The notes under the pieces were generated by a model, which was not told where the DNA came from, did not search any database, and saw nothing but the letters and a program-made list of their open reading frames with translations. Positions 1 to 9,690 of a DNA stretch of 52,774 nucleotides are shown here, piece by piece (position 1 is the stretch's first letter; each line of letters starts with the position of its first letter). Origin of the DNA: Flavobacteriaceae bacterium. GTDB taxonomy: Bacteria > Bacteroidota > Bacteroidia > Flavobacteriales > Flavobacteriaceae. The position numbers and the translations under genes are program-made. Where the stretch lies: the NCBI GenBank assembly GCA_015494075.1, contig WGBX01000016.1:1-52774 (forward strand), given 5' to 3'.

Positions 1-83
1 AAATAAACTTCAATAAATAGAAAATTAAAACGTTATAAAAGTAGTTTTATTAGTATATTTGCAAGTTTTAATTTTTATTTTAA

Positions 84-809
84 ATGATAAAATACATTTT
101 CATCATATTTGCAAGCTTATATTTTAGTATAAGCATTCAGGCTCAAGCCTACGAAATCGGCCTTATGGGCGGTGCAGGAAATTACATTGGTGACATAGGA
201 CGCGAAACCTATTTTTATCCCAATAAATTAGGTGGCGGTGTCTTGTTTAAAAAAACTATAAACCCATGGTTTTCTTTTAGAGCAAACTTCCATTATTTTC
301 AAATCTATGCCAATGATTTAGACTCTGATAACTTAGGACGACAAGCCAGAAGATTTGCAACCAAAGGAAAAATTTACAATTTTTCATCCGGTATAGAATA
401 TAATTTTATGCCCCGAAACCCTTTCAATCTGCACGAAAGTATTCATAAATTAACGCCTTATATGTTTGTAGGTATAGGCATTGGTTCTTTCAACACCACC
501 TTATACAAAGTTGCCAATGACAATACACTATCCGGCAGTCTGAAATATGATGGCGCTAACATAAATATCCCTATGGTTTTAGGGATTAAATATCGTTTAA
601 GTCATCATTTTATTATAAGTATAGAATCAGGTGCCTATTATTATTTCTCAGATAATTTAGACAGCACCGGCTTATATTATCGCAATGTAGATCTTCCCGG
701 TAGTACCATTTTACCTACAACCAATACCAATGCCAATGATTGGTATACTTTTTCTTCAATTGGACTTATTTATACATTTGGCGATTTAAATTGTTACTTT
801 AATTTGTAA
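84..809 (+). CDS. porG: PorG-like (DUF6089) outer-membrane beta-barrel protein, putative T9SS component
   Basis: Signal peptide, beta-barrel-like strands, GGAGNYIGDIG start; located directly upstream of uppS-bamA-skp-skp, matching the remembered Bacteroidota porG neighbourhood. Confidence 0.7.
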   Translation: MIKYIFIIFASLYFSISIQAQAYEIGLMGGAGNYIGDIGRETYFYPNKLGGGVLFKKTINPWFSFRANFHYFQIYANDLDSDNLGRQARRFATKGKIYNFSSGIEYNFMPRNPFNLHESIHKLTPYMFVGIGIGSFNTTLYKVANDNTLSGSLKYDGANINIPMVLGIKYRLSHHFIISIESGAYYYFSDNLDSTGLYYRNVDLPGSTILPTTNTNANDWYTFSSIGLIYTFGDLNCYFNL

Positions 810-815
810 AGGAAT

Positions 816-1565
816 ATGACTCAAGTTGAAAAATTAAAGACTTCAAAATTGCCAAAACATGTAGCAATAATCATGGATGGAAATGGCCGGTGGGCTAATA
901 GACAAGGCAAAAAAAGAGTTTATGGCCATCATGCCGGTGTAGAAACCGTACGGCAAATAGTTGAAGCATCAGCACAATTAAACATCAAGTTTTTGAGCCT
1001 GTATACCTTCTCAACAGAAAATTGGAATCGACCAAAAGAAGAAGTTGATGCTCTGATGAATCTTTTGGTAGAAACACTAAACGAACAAGCTGATGAATTG
1101 ATTAAACAAAACATTAAATTAAACGTTGTTGGTGACTTAACCATGTTACCGAAAAAAACGTTTACAACCTTGCAAATTGTGCTTAAAAAAACAGCACAAA
1201 ATAGCGGCATGACACTTAATATTGCTTTAAATTACGGAGGTCGTGACGAAATAGTTAAAATGACCCGCTTAATTGCAAAAAAAGTTAAAAATAATATAAT
1301 TTTGCCCGAAAGTATTGATGAAAATAAAATAAATTTGCACCTTTACAGCCATAATTTACCCGATGTGGATTTTATGATTAGAACAGGAGGTGAAAAAAGA
1401 ATCAGTAATTTCCTCTTATGGAAATTAGCATATGCCGAGTTGTATTTCACAGATATTCTTTGGCCTGATTTTAACAAACAACATTATTATGAAGCTTTGG
1501 CAGATTATCAAAACAGAGAAAGAAGATTTGGAAAAACAAGTGAACAAATTAACAATGAGAAATAA
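816..1565 (+). CDS. uppS: Isoprenyl transferase / undecaprenyl diphosphate synthase
   Basis: Motifs IMDGNGRWA, FSTENW, RTGGEKRISNFLLWKLAYAELYFTD. Confidence 0.95.
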   Translation: MTQVEKLKTSKLPKHVAIIMDGNGRWANRQGKKRVYGHHAGVETVRQIVEASAQLNIKFLSLYTFSTENWNRPKEEVDALMNLLVETLNEQADELIKQNIKLNVVGDLTMLPKKTFTTLQIVLKKTAQNSGMTLNIALNYGGRDEIVKMTRLIAKKVKNNIILPESIDENKINLHLYSHNLPDVDFMIRTGGEKRISNFLLWKLAYAELYFTDILWPDFNKQHYYEALADYQNRERRFGKTSEQINNEK

Positions 1566-4110
1566 ATTAAGTCTATTTAGCCTTTTAAGCCTATTTTTTT
1601 TAGGAAGTATATACAGTCAAAAAGTCCCTGGCGGCGACTATCAAATATATCAAATAGAAGATATTAAAATCAATGGTTTAAAACAGTTTAACCCCGAAAC
1701 CGTCAAGGCTTTTATTGGATTAGACAAAGGAGACGTTATTGAAGTTCCCGGAGAAAAAACTGCTGATGTTATCAACAAACTTTGGGATCTGGAATACTTT
1801 TCTGATGTTGACCTCTATATAATTCCAACCGGTGAGAATAAAGGAATTTTAGAAATAGATTTAAAAGAATTACCTAAAATATCAGATGTCATAATTACAG
1901 GCTTGTCAAAATCTAAACGCAAAGAACTGAAAAAAGATTTAATTCTTCGTAAAAATACCATTTTGACTGAAAACCTGAAAGCTCGTATTCAAGAAGACAT
2001 TAAAACCAAACTCTTAAAAAAAGGATTTTTAAAAGCAAACGTTCAACTTAAAACCGTAAAAGATTCAATTGACTATGTCAAACTTTATATTGATGTAGAT
2101 AAAGGCTACCGCGTTAAAATCAAAAAAATAAACATTACAGGTAATAAAGACATTAGTGCTCGTAAATTAAAAAAACAATTTAAACACACCAAAGAAGAAA
2201 GATTTTACCGCTTTTGGAAACGTTCCAAATATATTCCGGATGATTTTAAAGAAGACTTAGTAAAACTTGAAACCTATTACAAAGAAAAAGGTTATCGTAA
2301 TGCACGCGTCCTGTCTGACACTGTATATTTTGGACCCGATCAAAAACTTCGTATAGATGTCAAAGTAGAAGAAGGGCCTAAATACTATTTTGGAAATATT
2401 GACGTAGTTGGCAATCAACATTATACAACCCGGTTTATTAAAAAAATATTAGGTATTAAAAAAGGAGACGTTTATAATGGTTCTCTTATCAGTAAACGGG
2501 TTGATGATCCTACAAAACCCGATGCTGAAAGTGTCGCCAACCTTTATCAAAACAACGGTTATTTATTCTCTCGTATAAATTTGGTTGAAAAAGGTGTTCG
2601 AAAAGATACTATCGATTACGAGTTGCGTATTTACGAAGGCAAACCGGCCAAATTTAACAACATTACCGTCAATGGAAATTTAAAAACTAATGACAGGGTT
2701 ATTTATCGTGAATTACGAACCATTCCTGGTGCTACATATAGTAAACAAAACATTATACGTACAATCCGCGAATTGGCTCAAATGGGCTTTTTCGATGCCG
2801 AAAAAATAACACCCGATTTGAAAAATATCGATTCAAATGCCGGAACTGTTGATGTTGATTGGCATGTAGAAGAATCAGGAAGTAGCCAAATACAATTACA
2901 AGGAGGATATGATGGTAGATATTTTATCGGTACACTTGGATTAACATTAAATAATTTTTCCATTCAAAATATTTTTAATGGAAAAGAATACAAACCACTT
3001 CCAATGGGTGATGGTCAAAAACTTTCATTAAACTTGCAGGTTTCTCAACAGTATGAAACTTATAGTTTATCTTTCTCCGAACCTTGGTTTGGAGGCAAAA
3101 AACCACAAGCATTCTCTGTATCGACCTACTATTCAACATATTATGGTGTAGATTATACAGATTATACAACGCAATATGCAGAGATTGATCGCGATAAAAA
3201 ATTTATTATTACAGGTTTGACCGTAGGGCTTTCCAAAAAATTGCAATGGCCTGATGATTATTTCTTCGTAAGCCAATCTGTCAGCTTAAACCATTATAAT
3301 ATTAAAAATTACGGTTCAATCGCTACATTTGGATTTGATACCGGAACCTCAAATAACTTTTCTTATAACATAGTCTTTGGTCGAAATTCAAGTGGGCCAA
3401 ACCCTATTTATCCTACTGTGGGGTCAGATTTTAACCTTACACTAAAATTGACACCGCCTTATTCATTGTTCAGTAGACTAGATTATGCTACAATTGAACA
3501 AAATCCGGATTATTTGAATGAAGACGGCACACCGGACTATGAAGAAATCAATCGACAACGCTATAAATATATAGAATACTATAAAGTCAAAATGAGTGGT
3601 ACTTGGTATACAAGCTTATATAAAAAAATGGTGCTGCGATCAAAAGGAGAATTTGGCTATTTGGGTGCTTACAACAGTGACTTAGGAACACCTCCTTTTG
3701 AACGGTTTTATGTTGGTGGTACATTACCCACGGGCGGCAATCTGGACTCTCGTGAAACCATTCCTTTAAGAGGCTATCTAGACCAATCATTAAACCGTGA
3801 CTTTGGCAATGGCGGTGGTACCGTATATAACAAATTTTCAATGGAGTTGAGATATCCTATTACTTTGAAACCCCAAGCATCAATCTATTTATTAGCATTT
3901 GCCGAAGGTGCCAATACCTATGACAATATTAAATATTTTAATCCGTTCTCATTAAAAAAATCTGCCGGAGCCGGCATACGTATTTTTATGAGTGCCTTTG
4001 GGTTACTTGGTATTGACTTTGGCTATGGGTTTGATCGTGTTCCTGATGCAACCGGTGTACCGCAAGTATCCGGATGGCAAACTCATTTTATTATGAATCA
4101 ACGCCTATAA
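1555..4110 (+). CDS. bamA: Outer-membrane protein assembly factor BamA (start refined to MRNKLSLFSLL; the track start at 1432 lies inside uppS)
   Basis: POTRA repeats plus C-terminal Omp85 barrel (IPLRGYLDQ, GAGIRIFMSAFGLLGIDFGYGFD); refined ATG precedes a signal peptide and overlaps uppS by 11 nt. Confidence 0.93.
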   Translation: MRNKLSLFSLLSLFFLGSIYSQKVPGGDYQIYQIEDIKINGLKQFNPETVKAFIGLDKGDVIEVPGEKTADVINKLWDLEYFSDVDLYIIPTGENKGILEIDLKELPKISDVIITGLSKSKRKELKKDLILRKNTILTENLKARIQEDIKTKLLKKGFLKANVQLKTVKDSIDYVKLYIDVDKGYRVKIKKINITGNKDISARKLKKQFKHTKEERFYRFWKRSKYIPDDFKEDLVKLETYYKEKGYRNARVLSDTVYFGPDQKLRIDVKVEEGPKYYFGNIDVVGNQHYTTRFIKKILGIKKGDVYNGSLISKRVDDPTKPDAESVANLYQNNGYLFSRINLVEKGVRKDTIDYELRIYEGKPAKFNNITVNGNLKTNDRVIYRELRTIPGATYSKQNIIRTIRELAQMGFFDAEKITPDLKNIDSNAGTVDVDWHVEESGSSQIQLQGGYDGRYFIGTLGLTLNNFSIQNIFNGKEYKPLPMGDGQKLSLNLQVSQQYETYSLSFSEPWFGGKKPQAFSVSTYYSTYYGVDYTDYTTQYAEIDRDKKFIITGLTVGLSKKLQWPDDYFFVSQSVSLNHYNIKNYGSIATFGFDTGTSNNFSYNIVFGRNSSGPNPIYPTVGSDFNLTLKLTPPYSLFSRLDYATIEQNPDYLNEDGTPDYEEINRQRYKYIEYYKVKMSGTWYTSLYKKMVLRSKGEFGYLGAYNSDLGTPPFERFYVGGTLPTGGNLDSRETIPLRGYLDQSLNRDFGNGGGTVYNKFSMELRYPITLKPQASIYLLAFAEGANTYDNIKYFNPFSLKKSAGAGIRIFMSAFGLLGIDFGYGFDRVPDATGVPQVSGWQTHFIMNQRL

Positions 4111-4160
4111 AAATACAAAAAATCGACTTTGGCATAATTATTTCTTAATCTATACCAAAT

Positions 4161-5141
4161 ATGAAAAAAATATTACTTTTAACATTCTTAATCATTTTTG
4201 TCTTAAATAGCAACGGACAAAGGAGAATGCGAATTGCCTCAGTCGATATGGAATATATTTTAGAAAAAATGCCGGAATACCAATCGGCTATTAAAGAGTT
4301 GGATGCTCGAGCTGAGCGATGGAAAAATACTATTGAAAGAAAAGAAAAAGAAATTAAAGAACTTAAATTAAAATTAGAACAAGAAAAAGTACTATTAACC
4401 AAAGAATTGTTACAAGAAAAGCAAGAAGAAATAGCATTTAAAGAAAAGGAACTTCTAAAATATCAATTGGCAAAATTTGGACCGGAAGGAGATTATATTT
4501 TACAAAAAGAGCATTTAGTTACACCTGTTCAAGACCGGGTGTTTAATGCTGTTGCCAAACTGTTACAATCAGCCAAATATGATATTGTTTTTGACAAATC
4601 AAATGATCAATTAGGGCTAGTTTATACATCTCCAAAACTAGATATCTCAGACAAAGTATTAAAAATAATAAATAAAGACCGAAGTAAAGAAGAAAGAGAA
4701 AAGAATGCCGAAAAACGCAAGAAAAAGAAAAAAGAACAACTAAATGCAGCAGCAAAAGCTCGTAAAGAATTGGCCGAAAAACGAAAAAAAGAAAGAGAAG
4801 CTAAAAGAAAAGCAGCATTAGAAGCACGCTTAAAACAACGTGAAGAAAAAAAACAAGAAACACAAAAAATATCTAATACAAAGCAAACCGTAAAAGATCA
4901 AAAAAATAACTCTAATATCAAATCCTCAGACAGCATACCACAAAAAGCTAACGCTGACTATGGAACTAAATTAACACCGGAACAGCTTAAAGCATTTGAA
5001 CAACAAAAGGAAACGCTAAGTAAAGAAGAGTTGGCTAAGAAACGCAAGAAAGAAAGAGAAGCCAGACGTCAAAAAATTCTCGAAGAACGTCGTAAAAAGA
5101 AAGAAAAGAAAAAAGAAGAAGAAAATCAAGAAACTAAATAA
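4161..5141 (+). CDS. OmpH/Skp-family protein with an unusually long, charged, repeated C-terminal extension
   Basis: Signal peptide, SVDMEYILEKMPEYQSA... Skp-like start, coiled coil, KRKKEREA(K/R)R repeats. Confidence 0.85.
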   Translation: MKKILLLTFLIIFVLNSNGQRRMRIASVDMEYILEKMPEYQSAIKELDARAERWKNTIERKEKEIKELKLKLEQEKVLLTKELLQEKQEEIAFKEKELLKYQLAKFGPEGDYILQKEHLVTPVQDRVFNAVAKLLQSAKYDIVFDKSNDQLGLVYTSPKLDISDKVLKIINKDRSKEEREKNAEKRKKKKKEQLNAAAKARKELAEKRKKEREAKRKAALEARLKQREEKKQETQKISNTKQTVKDQKNNSNIKSSDSIPQKANADYGTKLTPEQLKAFEQQKETLSKEELAKKRKKEREARRQKILEERRKKKEKKKEEENQETK

Positions 5142-5171
5142 AATAAAGATTAAACATTAAAATTAAATATT

Positions 5172-5675
5172 ATGAGACACTTAAAACTAGTATTAGCTGC
5201 ATTACTAATATGGATGGGAACAACCAATACAAATGCACAAAAAATTGCGCATATCGATGTGCAAAAAATTATGGTTGAAATGCCTGAATTTAAAGCAGGT
5301 CAAGCAGAATTGAAAAAACTTTATGCTACTTATCAAAAAGAGTTTAAAGAAATGCAAGATGCTTATCAAGCTAAATTACAAAAATATCAAACTGAGGCCA
5401 AAACAGTTTCTGAACAAGAAAACCAAAGAAGAGTGAAAGAATTAATGGCTATGGAAAAAAATATTGCCAAAGCCCAACAAGATATTCAACAAGAAGCGCA
5501 AAAAAAGGAAGCTGAATTGATGAAACCCATTCAAGATAAACTTTTAAAAGCAATCAAAGATGTAGCCAAAGAAAAAGGTTATGAATATGTTTTTGATAGC
5601 TCAGGCCCAACCAACCTAATTGTTGCGAATGGCCCTGATTTATATAGCGCTGTAAAAGCTAAATTAGGATTCTAA
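5172..5675 (+). CDS. OmpH/Skp family periplasmic chaperone
   Basis: Signal peptide, IAHIDVQKIMVEMPEFKAGQAELKKL, typical length; tandem with the preceding homolog. Confidence 0.9.
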   Translation: MRHLKLVLAALLIWMGTTNTNAQKIAHIDVQKIMVEMPEFKAGQAELKKLYATYQKEFKEMQDAYQAKLQKYQTEAKTVSEQENQRRVKELMAMEKNIAKAQQDIQQEAQKKEAELMKPIQDKLLKAIKDVAKEKGYEYVFDSSGPTNLIVANGPDLYSAVKAKLGF

Positions 5676-5690
5676 AAAAATCAGATATTT

Positions 5691-5741
5691 TTAAGTCAAA
5701 TAAAAAGTCCGGAAATTTTCCGGACTTTTTATTTGACTTAA
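5691..5741. terminator. 51-bp perfect palindrome, rho-independent terminator
   Basis: TTAAGTCAAATAAAAAGTCCGGAAA-T-TTTCCGGACTTTTTATTTGACTTAA: 25-nt perfect arms around one T, 3' of the second skp gene. Confidence 0.85.
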
Positions 5742-5837
5742 GACCAAATGTAACAATTATAACATAAAAATTATAATCATAAAATGATATTTGTTATTTA
5801 TCACCATATTAATAAATAAAAAAAGCTTTATATTTCG

Positions 5838-5845
5838 TAAATTTG
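5838..5845 (+). promoter_or_regulatory. Candidate Bacteroidota -7 element (TAAATTTG) for citrate synthase
   Basis: Matches TAnnTTTG 29 nt before the ATG; no clear TTG at -33. Confidence 0.4.
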
Positions 5846-5873
5846 AAGACTAAACAATTTAAATCATAACATT

Positions 5874-7184
5874 ATGAAGTGTTTAAAAGAAAAATTATAT
5901 AAAAAAATTGAAGAGCATCGTCCAAGAACCAAACGTTTGGCTAAAGAATATGGCGATGTAGTAGTTGATCAAGTTAAAGCAGGCCAAATTATTGGTGGTA
6001 TGCGTGGTATTAAGAGTTTAATCTCTGATATTTCTTACTTAGATCCCTACGAAGGAATTCGTTACCGTGGCTACACACTACCGGAAGTATTTGAAAAATT
6101 ACCAAAACCGGCTGGTGCCGAAATGCCCTATGTTGAAGGCTTATACTACTTATTATTAACTGGTGATATCCCAACAAAAGAACAAGTAGACGCCTTAATA
6201 ATGGACATGAACAATCGTCGTATTATCCCTAAATATGTATGGGATGTTATCGACTCATTCCCTAGTGAAAGTCACCCTATGGCTATCATGTCAGCTGCTG
6301 TCATGAGTCTGGAACGTGAATCTTTATTCAACGTAAAATACCGCCAAGGTATTAATAAAATGGATTATTGGGATCCTACCTATGAAGATGCTACCAACTT
6401 ATTAGCAAAAATTCCTCTAATTGGAGCTTATATTTATAATAAGTTATACAATCCCGAAGGTGGTCATCGCTACCCTGATCCAACTTTGGACTTAGGTGCC
6501 AATTTTGCATATATGATGGGTAAAGATAAACCCTATGATGATGTTTCAAGAATGTATTTTATTATTCATGCTGACCATGAAGCCGGTAATGTAAGTGCAC
6601 ATACCGGTCACTTAATTGCCAGCTCGTTGTCTGATGTATATTATGCTATTTCAGGTATGATTAATGGTTTGGCAGGTCCATTACACGGTTTAGCCAACCA
6701 AGAGGTATTAAGGTGGTTGCAAAAACTTTATGACAAGTTTGGTAACCAAGTTCCTGATAAAAAAGAATTGGAAAAATATGTTTGGGATACCTTAAATAGC
6801 GGTCAAGTTATACCGGGATATGGTCATGCCGTATTACGTAAAACAGACCCGAGATATAGTGTTCAGCGAGAATTTTGTTTAACACATATGCCTGAAGATC
6901 CGTTGTTTAAATACGTATCAGCATTGTATGATGTTGTGCCGGGTATTTTACAAGAACATGGTAAAGCCAAAAATCCTTGGCCTAATGTTGATGCACAGTC
7001 TGGTGTTGTTCAATGGCATTATGGTGTGAAAGAATATGACTTCTATACTGTATTATTCTCTATCGGCCGCTCAATAGGAGTATTATCTAACATTATTTGG
7101 GATAGAGCTTTAGGATATCCAATTGAAAGACCTAAATCAATTACAACAGACATGTTAGAAGAAATGGTTGGTATTAAAAAATAA
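5874..7184 (+). CDS. gltA: Citrate (Si)-synthase, eukaryotic/mitochondrial sequence type
   Basis: NGLAGPLHGLANQEVLRWL, DTLNSGQVIPGYGHAVLRKTDPRYSVQREF, GKAKNPWPNVDAQSGV, IERPKS. Confidence 0.95.
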   Translation: MKCLKEKLYKKIEEHRPRTKRLAKEYGDVVVDQVKAGQIIGGMRGIKSLISDISYLDPYEGIRYRGYTLPEVFEKLPKPAGAEMPYVEGLYYLLLTGDIPTKEQVDALIMDMNNRRIIPKYVWDVIDSFPSESHPMAIMSAAVMSLERESLFNVKYRQGINKMDYWDPTYEDATNLLAKIPLIGAYIYNKLYNPEGGHRYPDPTLDLGANFAYMMGKDKPYDDVSRMYFIIHADHEAGNVSAHTGHLIASSLSDVYYAISGMINGLAGPLHGLANQEVLRWLQKLYDKFGNQVPDKKELEKYVWDTLNSGQVIPGYGHAVLRKTDPRYSVQREFCLTHMPEDPLFKYVSALYDVVPGILQEHGKAKNPWPNVDAQSGVVQWHYGVKEYDFYTVLFSIGRSIGVLSNIIWDRALGYPIERPKSITTDMLEEMVGIKK

Positions 7185-7197
7185 TATATTCCATATT

Positions 7198-7240
7198 TAA
7201 TTAAAAAAGGCAACCTTAGTATGGTTGCCTTTTTTAATTA
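7198..7240. terminator. Bidirectional terminator between convergent genes
   Basis: TAATTAAAAAAGGCAACC-TTAGTAT-GGTTGCCTTTTTTAATTA, 18-nt perfect arms. Confidence 0.9.
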
Positions 7241-7242
7241 AA

Positions 7243-8844
7243 CTAATTGAATTGTAATTTAAAATACTTTATGTAATTATGGTTTTTGGCAGGTATTATA
7301 GCTATTGTTGGTGTAATCATGGTGCCTTCAAGTGGAATAAAAAGAAATTTGTTTCGCTTTTCCTGCCATAAAATACTAGAATTTGTCGTGCCGTTTAAAT
7401 CAATTTTCAGCCCAAGCAGGTTTCTATGGTTAGCAGATGCACCTGATTTTTTATTTGTTATATCCTTTAAATCGATCAACGAATCGGATAAAGCAATAAA
7501 ATTAGAATTTCCAATCATAGTAGTAAAAAAAGAATGAGTAGCCAGTCGCGGTTTAACTATCTGTTCCTTTTCTATCTGTCTCAACCAATTGATAGTGCCA
7601 TCAGGCGCAACTTTGAAAATAAAAATATTACTGGCAAATTCACGAACATCCTCTTCGCGATGCTTTTTTTTAAAAACCAACGGTACATATAAATCTTCAG
7701 CATTCAGCAACAAACTCCCGTCGGACAGTAAAAAATGTTTTCTTATGAGCATCCAATGGTTTTTTACTTTCTTAGATAAAACAGTGCTTTTAGATTGTAA
7801 GAGTTGGTGTTTGAATAAATTGTAAGACTGTTTTAACAAACCCAAACCGGCAGATAAATCTAAACGATAAATGCCATCAACTTGATTGAGCTCAGATGGG
7901 TTAGTGTGGTAAAATCCGAAAACTGTAACCTGATTTGATAAGTGTAAATGCATTTTGTCAAGAACAGCCTTAGGTTTGATGCTGTATGTATCAATGTCGT
8001 GGGCAGTAATGCGGTATATTTTTATATTTTTGGTATTATCAAAAGCAGAAAGAGACTGTTTTTTGGAAAAATGTTTTTTAAAAATGTGAGTTACTAAATA
8101 AACATCGGCATTATTATCAGAAACCGCAATATCATCAATTTTAAAATTGTCAGATAAAACTCCGGGCGATATCTGATTATTATAAAGAGATTCGAAATTT
8201 TGATTAAATACTTGAATATGATATGAATTAGGTATCAGTTTAGGATCACGATAAATAAAAGCAAAAAAGCGATTGTTTTGAGAAAAGACAATCCAGATTT
8301 TAGGCGAAAAATAATTAACATCAGTATAATATTTCATCTTCCGGCTAAACAAAGAATTAGGGTTTACTATTAGATTTACACTCGTCTTCGGATACATAAA
8401 ATCTAATTTAAAGAAAGTACTATCTGTCATAATTAATCCTTTATCAATATAACCTTCCAGATGCTTAAATGTATAAGATTTTTGTCTCAAGTTTTTTTCT
8501 AATTTAATCAAATGCAAACGGCCTTCTTTTATAAAAGCGCCTTTAATATCAGACTTAACGGCTCCATTATTTAACTTAAACTTTTTCTTATTAAGCAAAT
8601 TCATTTCACTATCAAAATGCATCACATAAGATTCTAATGTTAAAGGATCTGCTAAAAAACCACTTCGCTTAGTACTAATGGTAATAAAACCACCTTTTTG
8701 ATCAGGTAAAATGTAATCATTTTGGACTCGCGCCGTAGTTAAGGTATAAACAGGTCCCTGTGTAATTTGAACATCAAGATTTTGTGCAAACATAGCACTA
8801 CCCCACAGCAGGCATATGCTGAAGATAACAGATTTGTAATACAT
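7243..8844 (-). CDS. Hypothetical secreted/periplasmic protein (533 aa)
   Basis: Long ORF with N-terminal signal peptide (MYYKSVIFSICLLWGSAMFAQ); no family recognised. Confidence 0.75.
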   Translation of the reverse strand: MYYKSVIFSICLLWGSAMFAQNLDVQITQGPVYTLTTARVQNDYILPDQKGGFITISTKRSGFLADPLTLESYVMHFDSEMNLLNKKKFKLNNGAVKSDIKGAFIKEGRLHLIKLEKNLRQKSYTFKHLEGYIDKGLIMTDSTFFKLDFMYPKTSVNLIVNPNSLFSRKMKYYTDVNYFSPKIWIVFSQNNRFFAFIYRDPKLIPNSYHIQVFNQNFESLYNNQISPGVLSDNFKIDDIAVSDNNADVYLVTHIFKKHFSKKQSLSAFDNTKNIKIYRITAHDIDTYSIKPKAVLDKMHLHLSNQVTVFGFYHTNPSELNQVDGIYRLDLSAGLGLLKQSYNLFKHQLLQSKSTVLSKKVKNHWMLIRKHFLLSDGSLLLNAEDLYVPLVFKKKHREEDVREFASNIFIFKVAPDGTINWLRQIEKEQIVKPRLATHSFFTTMIGNSNFIALSDSLIDLKDITNKKSGASANHRNLLGLKIDLNGTTNSSILWQEKRNKFLFIPLEGTMITPTIAIIPAKNHNYIKYFKLQFN

Positions 8845-8862
8845 AATTATATGAATTTTAGG

Positions 8863-9690
8863 TTATTTTTCGTGGGTAGGTGATAATAAAGGCAATTCAA
8901 AAAAATGTTCTATTGGCACAAAATCAGTTGTATCTTTAGATACAAATTCGACAGCATAATCTGTTCGATTAAGTAATATGCGCATAGTATTTTCCATTTG
9001 TTGATATAATGGTTTTAACAACCATTGAATCTCTTCCGGCCCTTGTTTTACTTCGTCATATAAGGCATGACGCTTCTCCTCCATTTTTTGAGTTAACAAT
9101 GATTGGTATTGTTCGGATTTTTTCCAATAATTACGCATTATCCAAGGCCGTTTTTTATGTTCCATCAGTTCTGCTATTTTCCATTCGTGATTAATGGATG
9201 CAAAAGACAAAAACTTAGGTTTTAAATTAGCCACCGAAATAATTTTATTCGTATGATCTATTTTTATTTTAAGCTCTTGTAAATTAATACCATATTTTGC
9301 AATTAAGTGAATCTGTAGGGCTCCTATAAAATGCAGATCAATATCATTCTCCATAAACTTTTCATTCCAAGTTCTAGTAAAATTAGTATCAATTTGAAGT
9401 AAGCTAACTTCTAACACAGGCTTATATCCGGCAATATTAAGCTTTCGGTTTTTTAAATTTGCAATTTCATTTTGTTGATTTATGATCTGTTGTTTCAAAC
9501 TTTTAAGTTCATTTGATTTAACCGGTTTTAATTTTGTGTACAAATAGAATAAAACACCTATAGTTATCAAGCCAAAGCCTACTGAAGATAGTCTTGAAAT
9601 TAAGGCTAGAAAACCGGTTAGCAATACGGCTAAAAAAAGTAATTCTTTCCAATATTTTTTCCAAATAACTTTTAACATCCGGTGCAACAT
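8863..9690 (-). CDS. Hypothetical membrane protein with coiled coil, possibly DUF4230-like
   Basis: N-terminal hydrophobic segments, LKQQIINQQNEIANLKN coiled coil, soluble region ...GINLQELKIKIDHTNKIISVANLKPKFLS; TAATG overlap with the upstream gene. Confidence 0.6.
   Translation of the reverse strand: MLHRMLKVIWKKYWKELLFLAVLLTGFLALISRLSSVGFGLITIGVLFYLYTKLKPVKSNELKSLKQQIINQQNEIANLKNRKLNIAGYKPVLEVSLLQIDTNFTRTWNEKFMENDIDLHFIGALQIHLIAKYGINLQELKIKIDHTNKIISVANLKPKFLSFASINHEWKIAELMEHKKRPWIMRNYWKKSEQYQSLLTQKMEEKRHALYDEVKQGPEEIQWLLKPLYQQMENTMRILLNRTDYAVEFVSKDTTDFVPIEHFFELPLLSPTHEK

Noticed and set aside
929-1210. 93-aa minus-strand ORF within uppS
   Set aside because: Antisense to a strongly conserved gene; low-complexity translation; chance open frame.
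5874-7184. Eukaryotic contamination suggested by mitochondrial-like citrate synthase and GH3
   Set aside because: Both genes lie in compact bacterial context with bacterial terminators and promoter boxes, and no introns.
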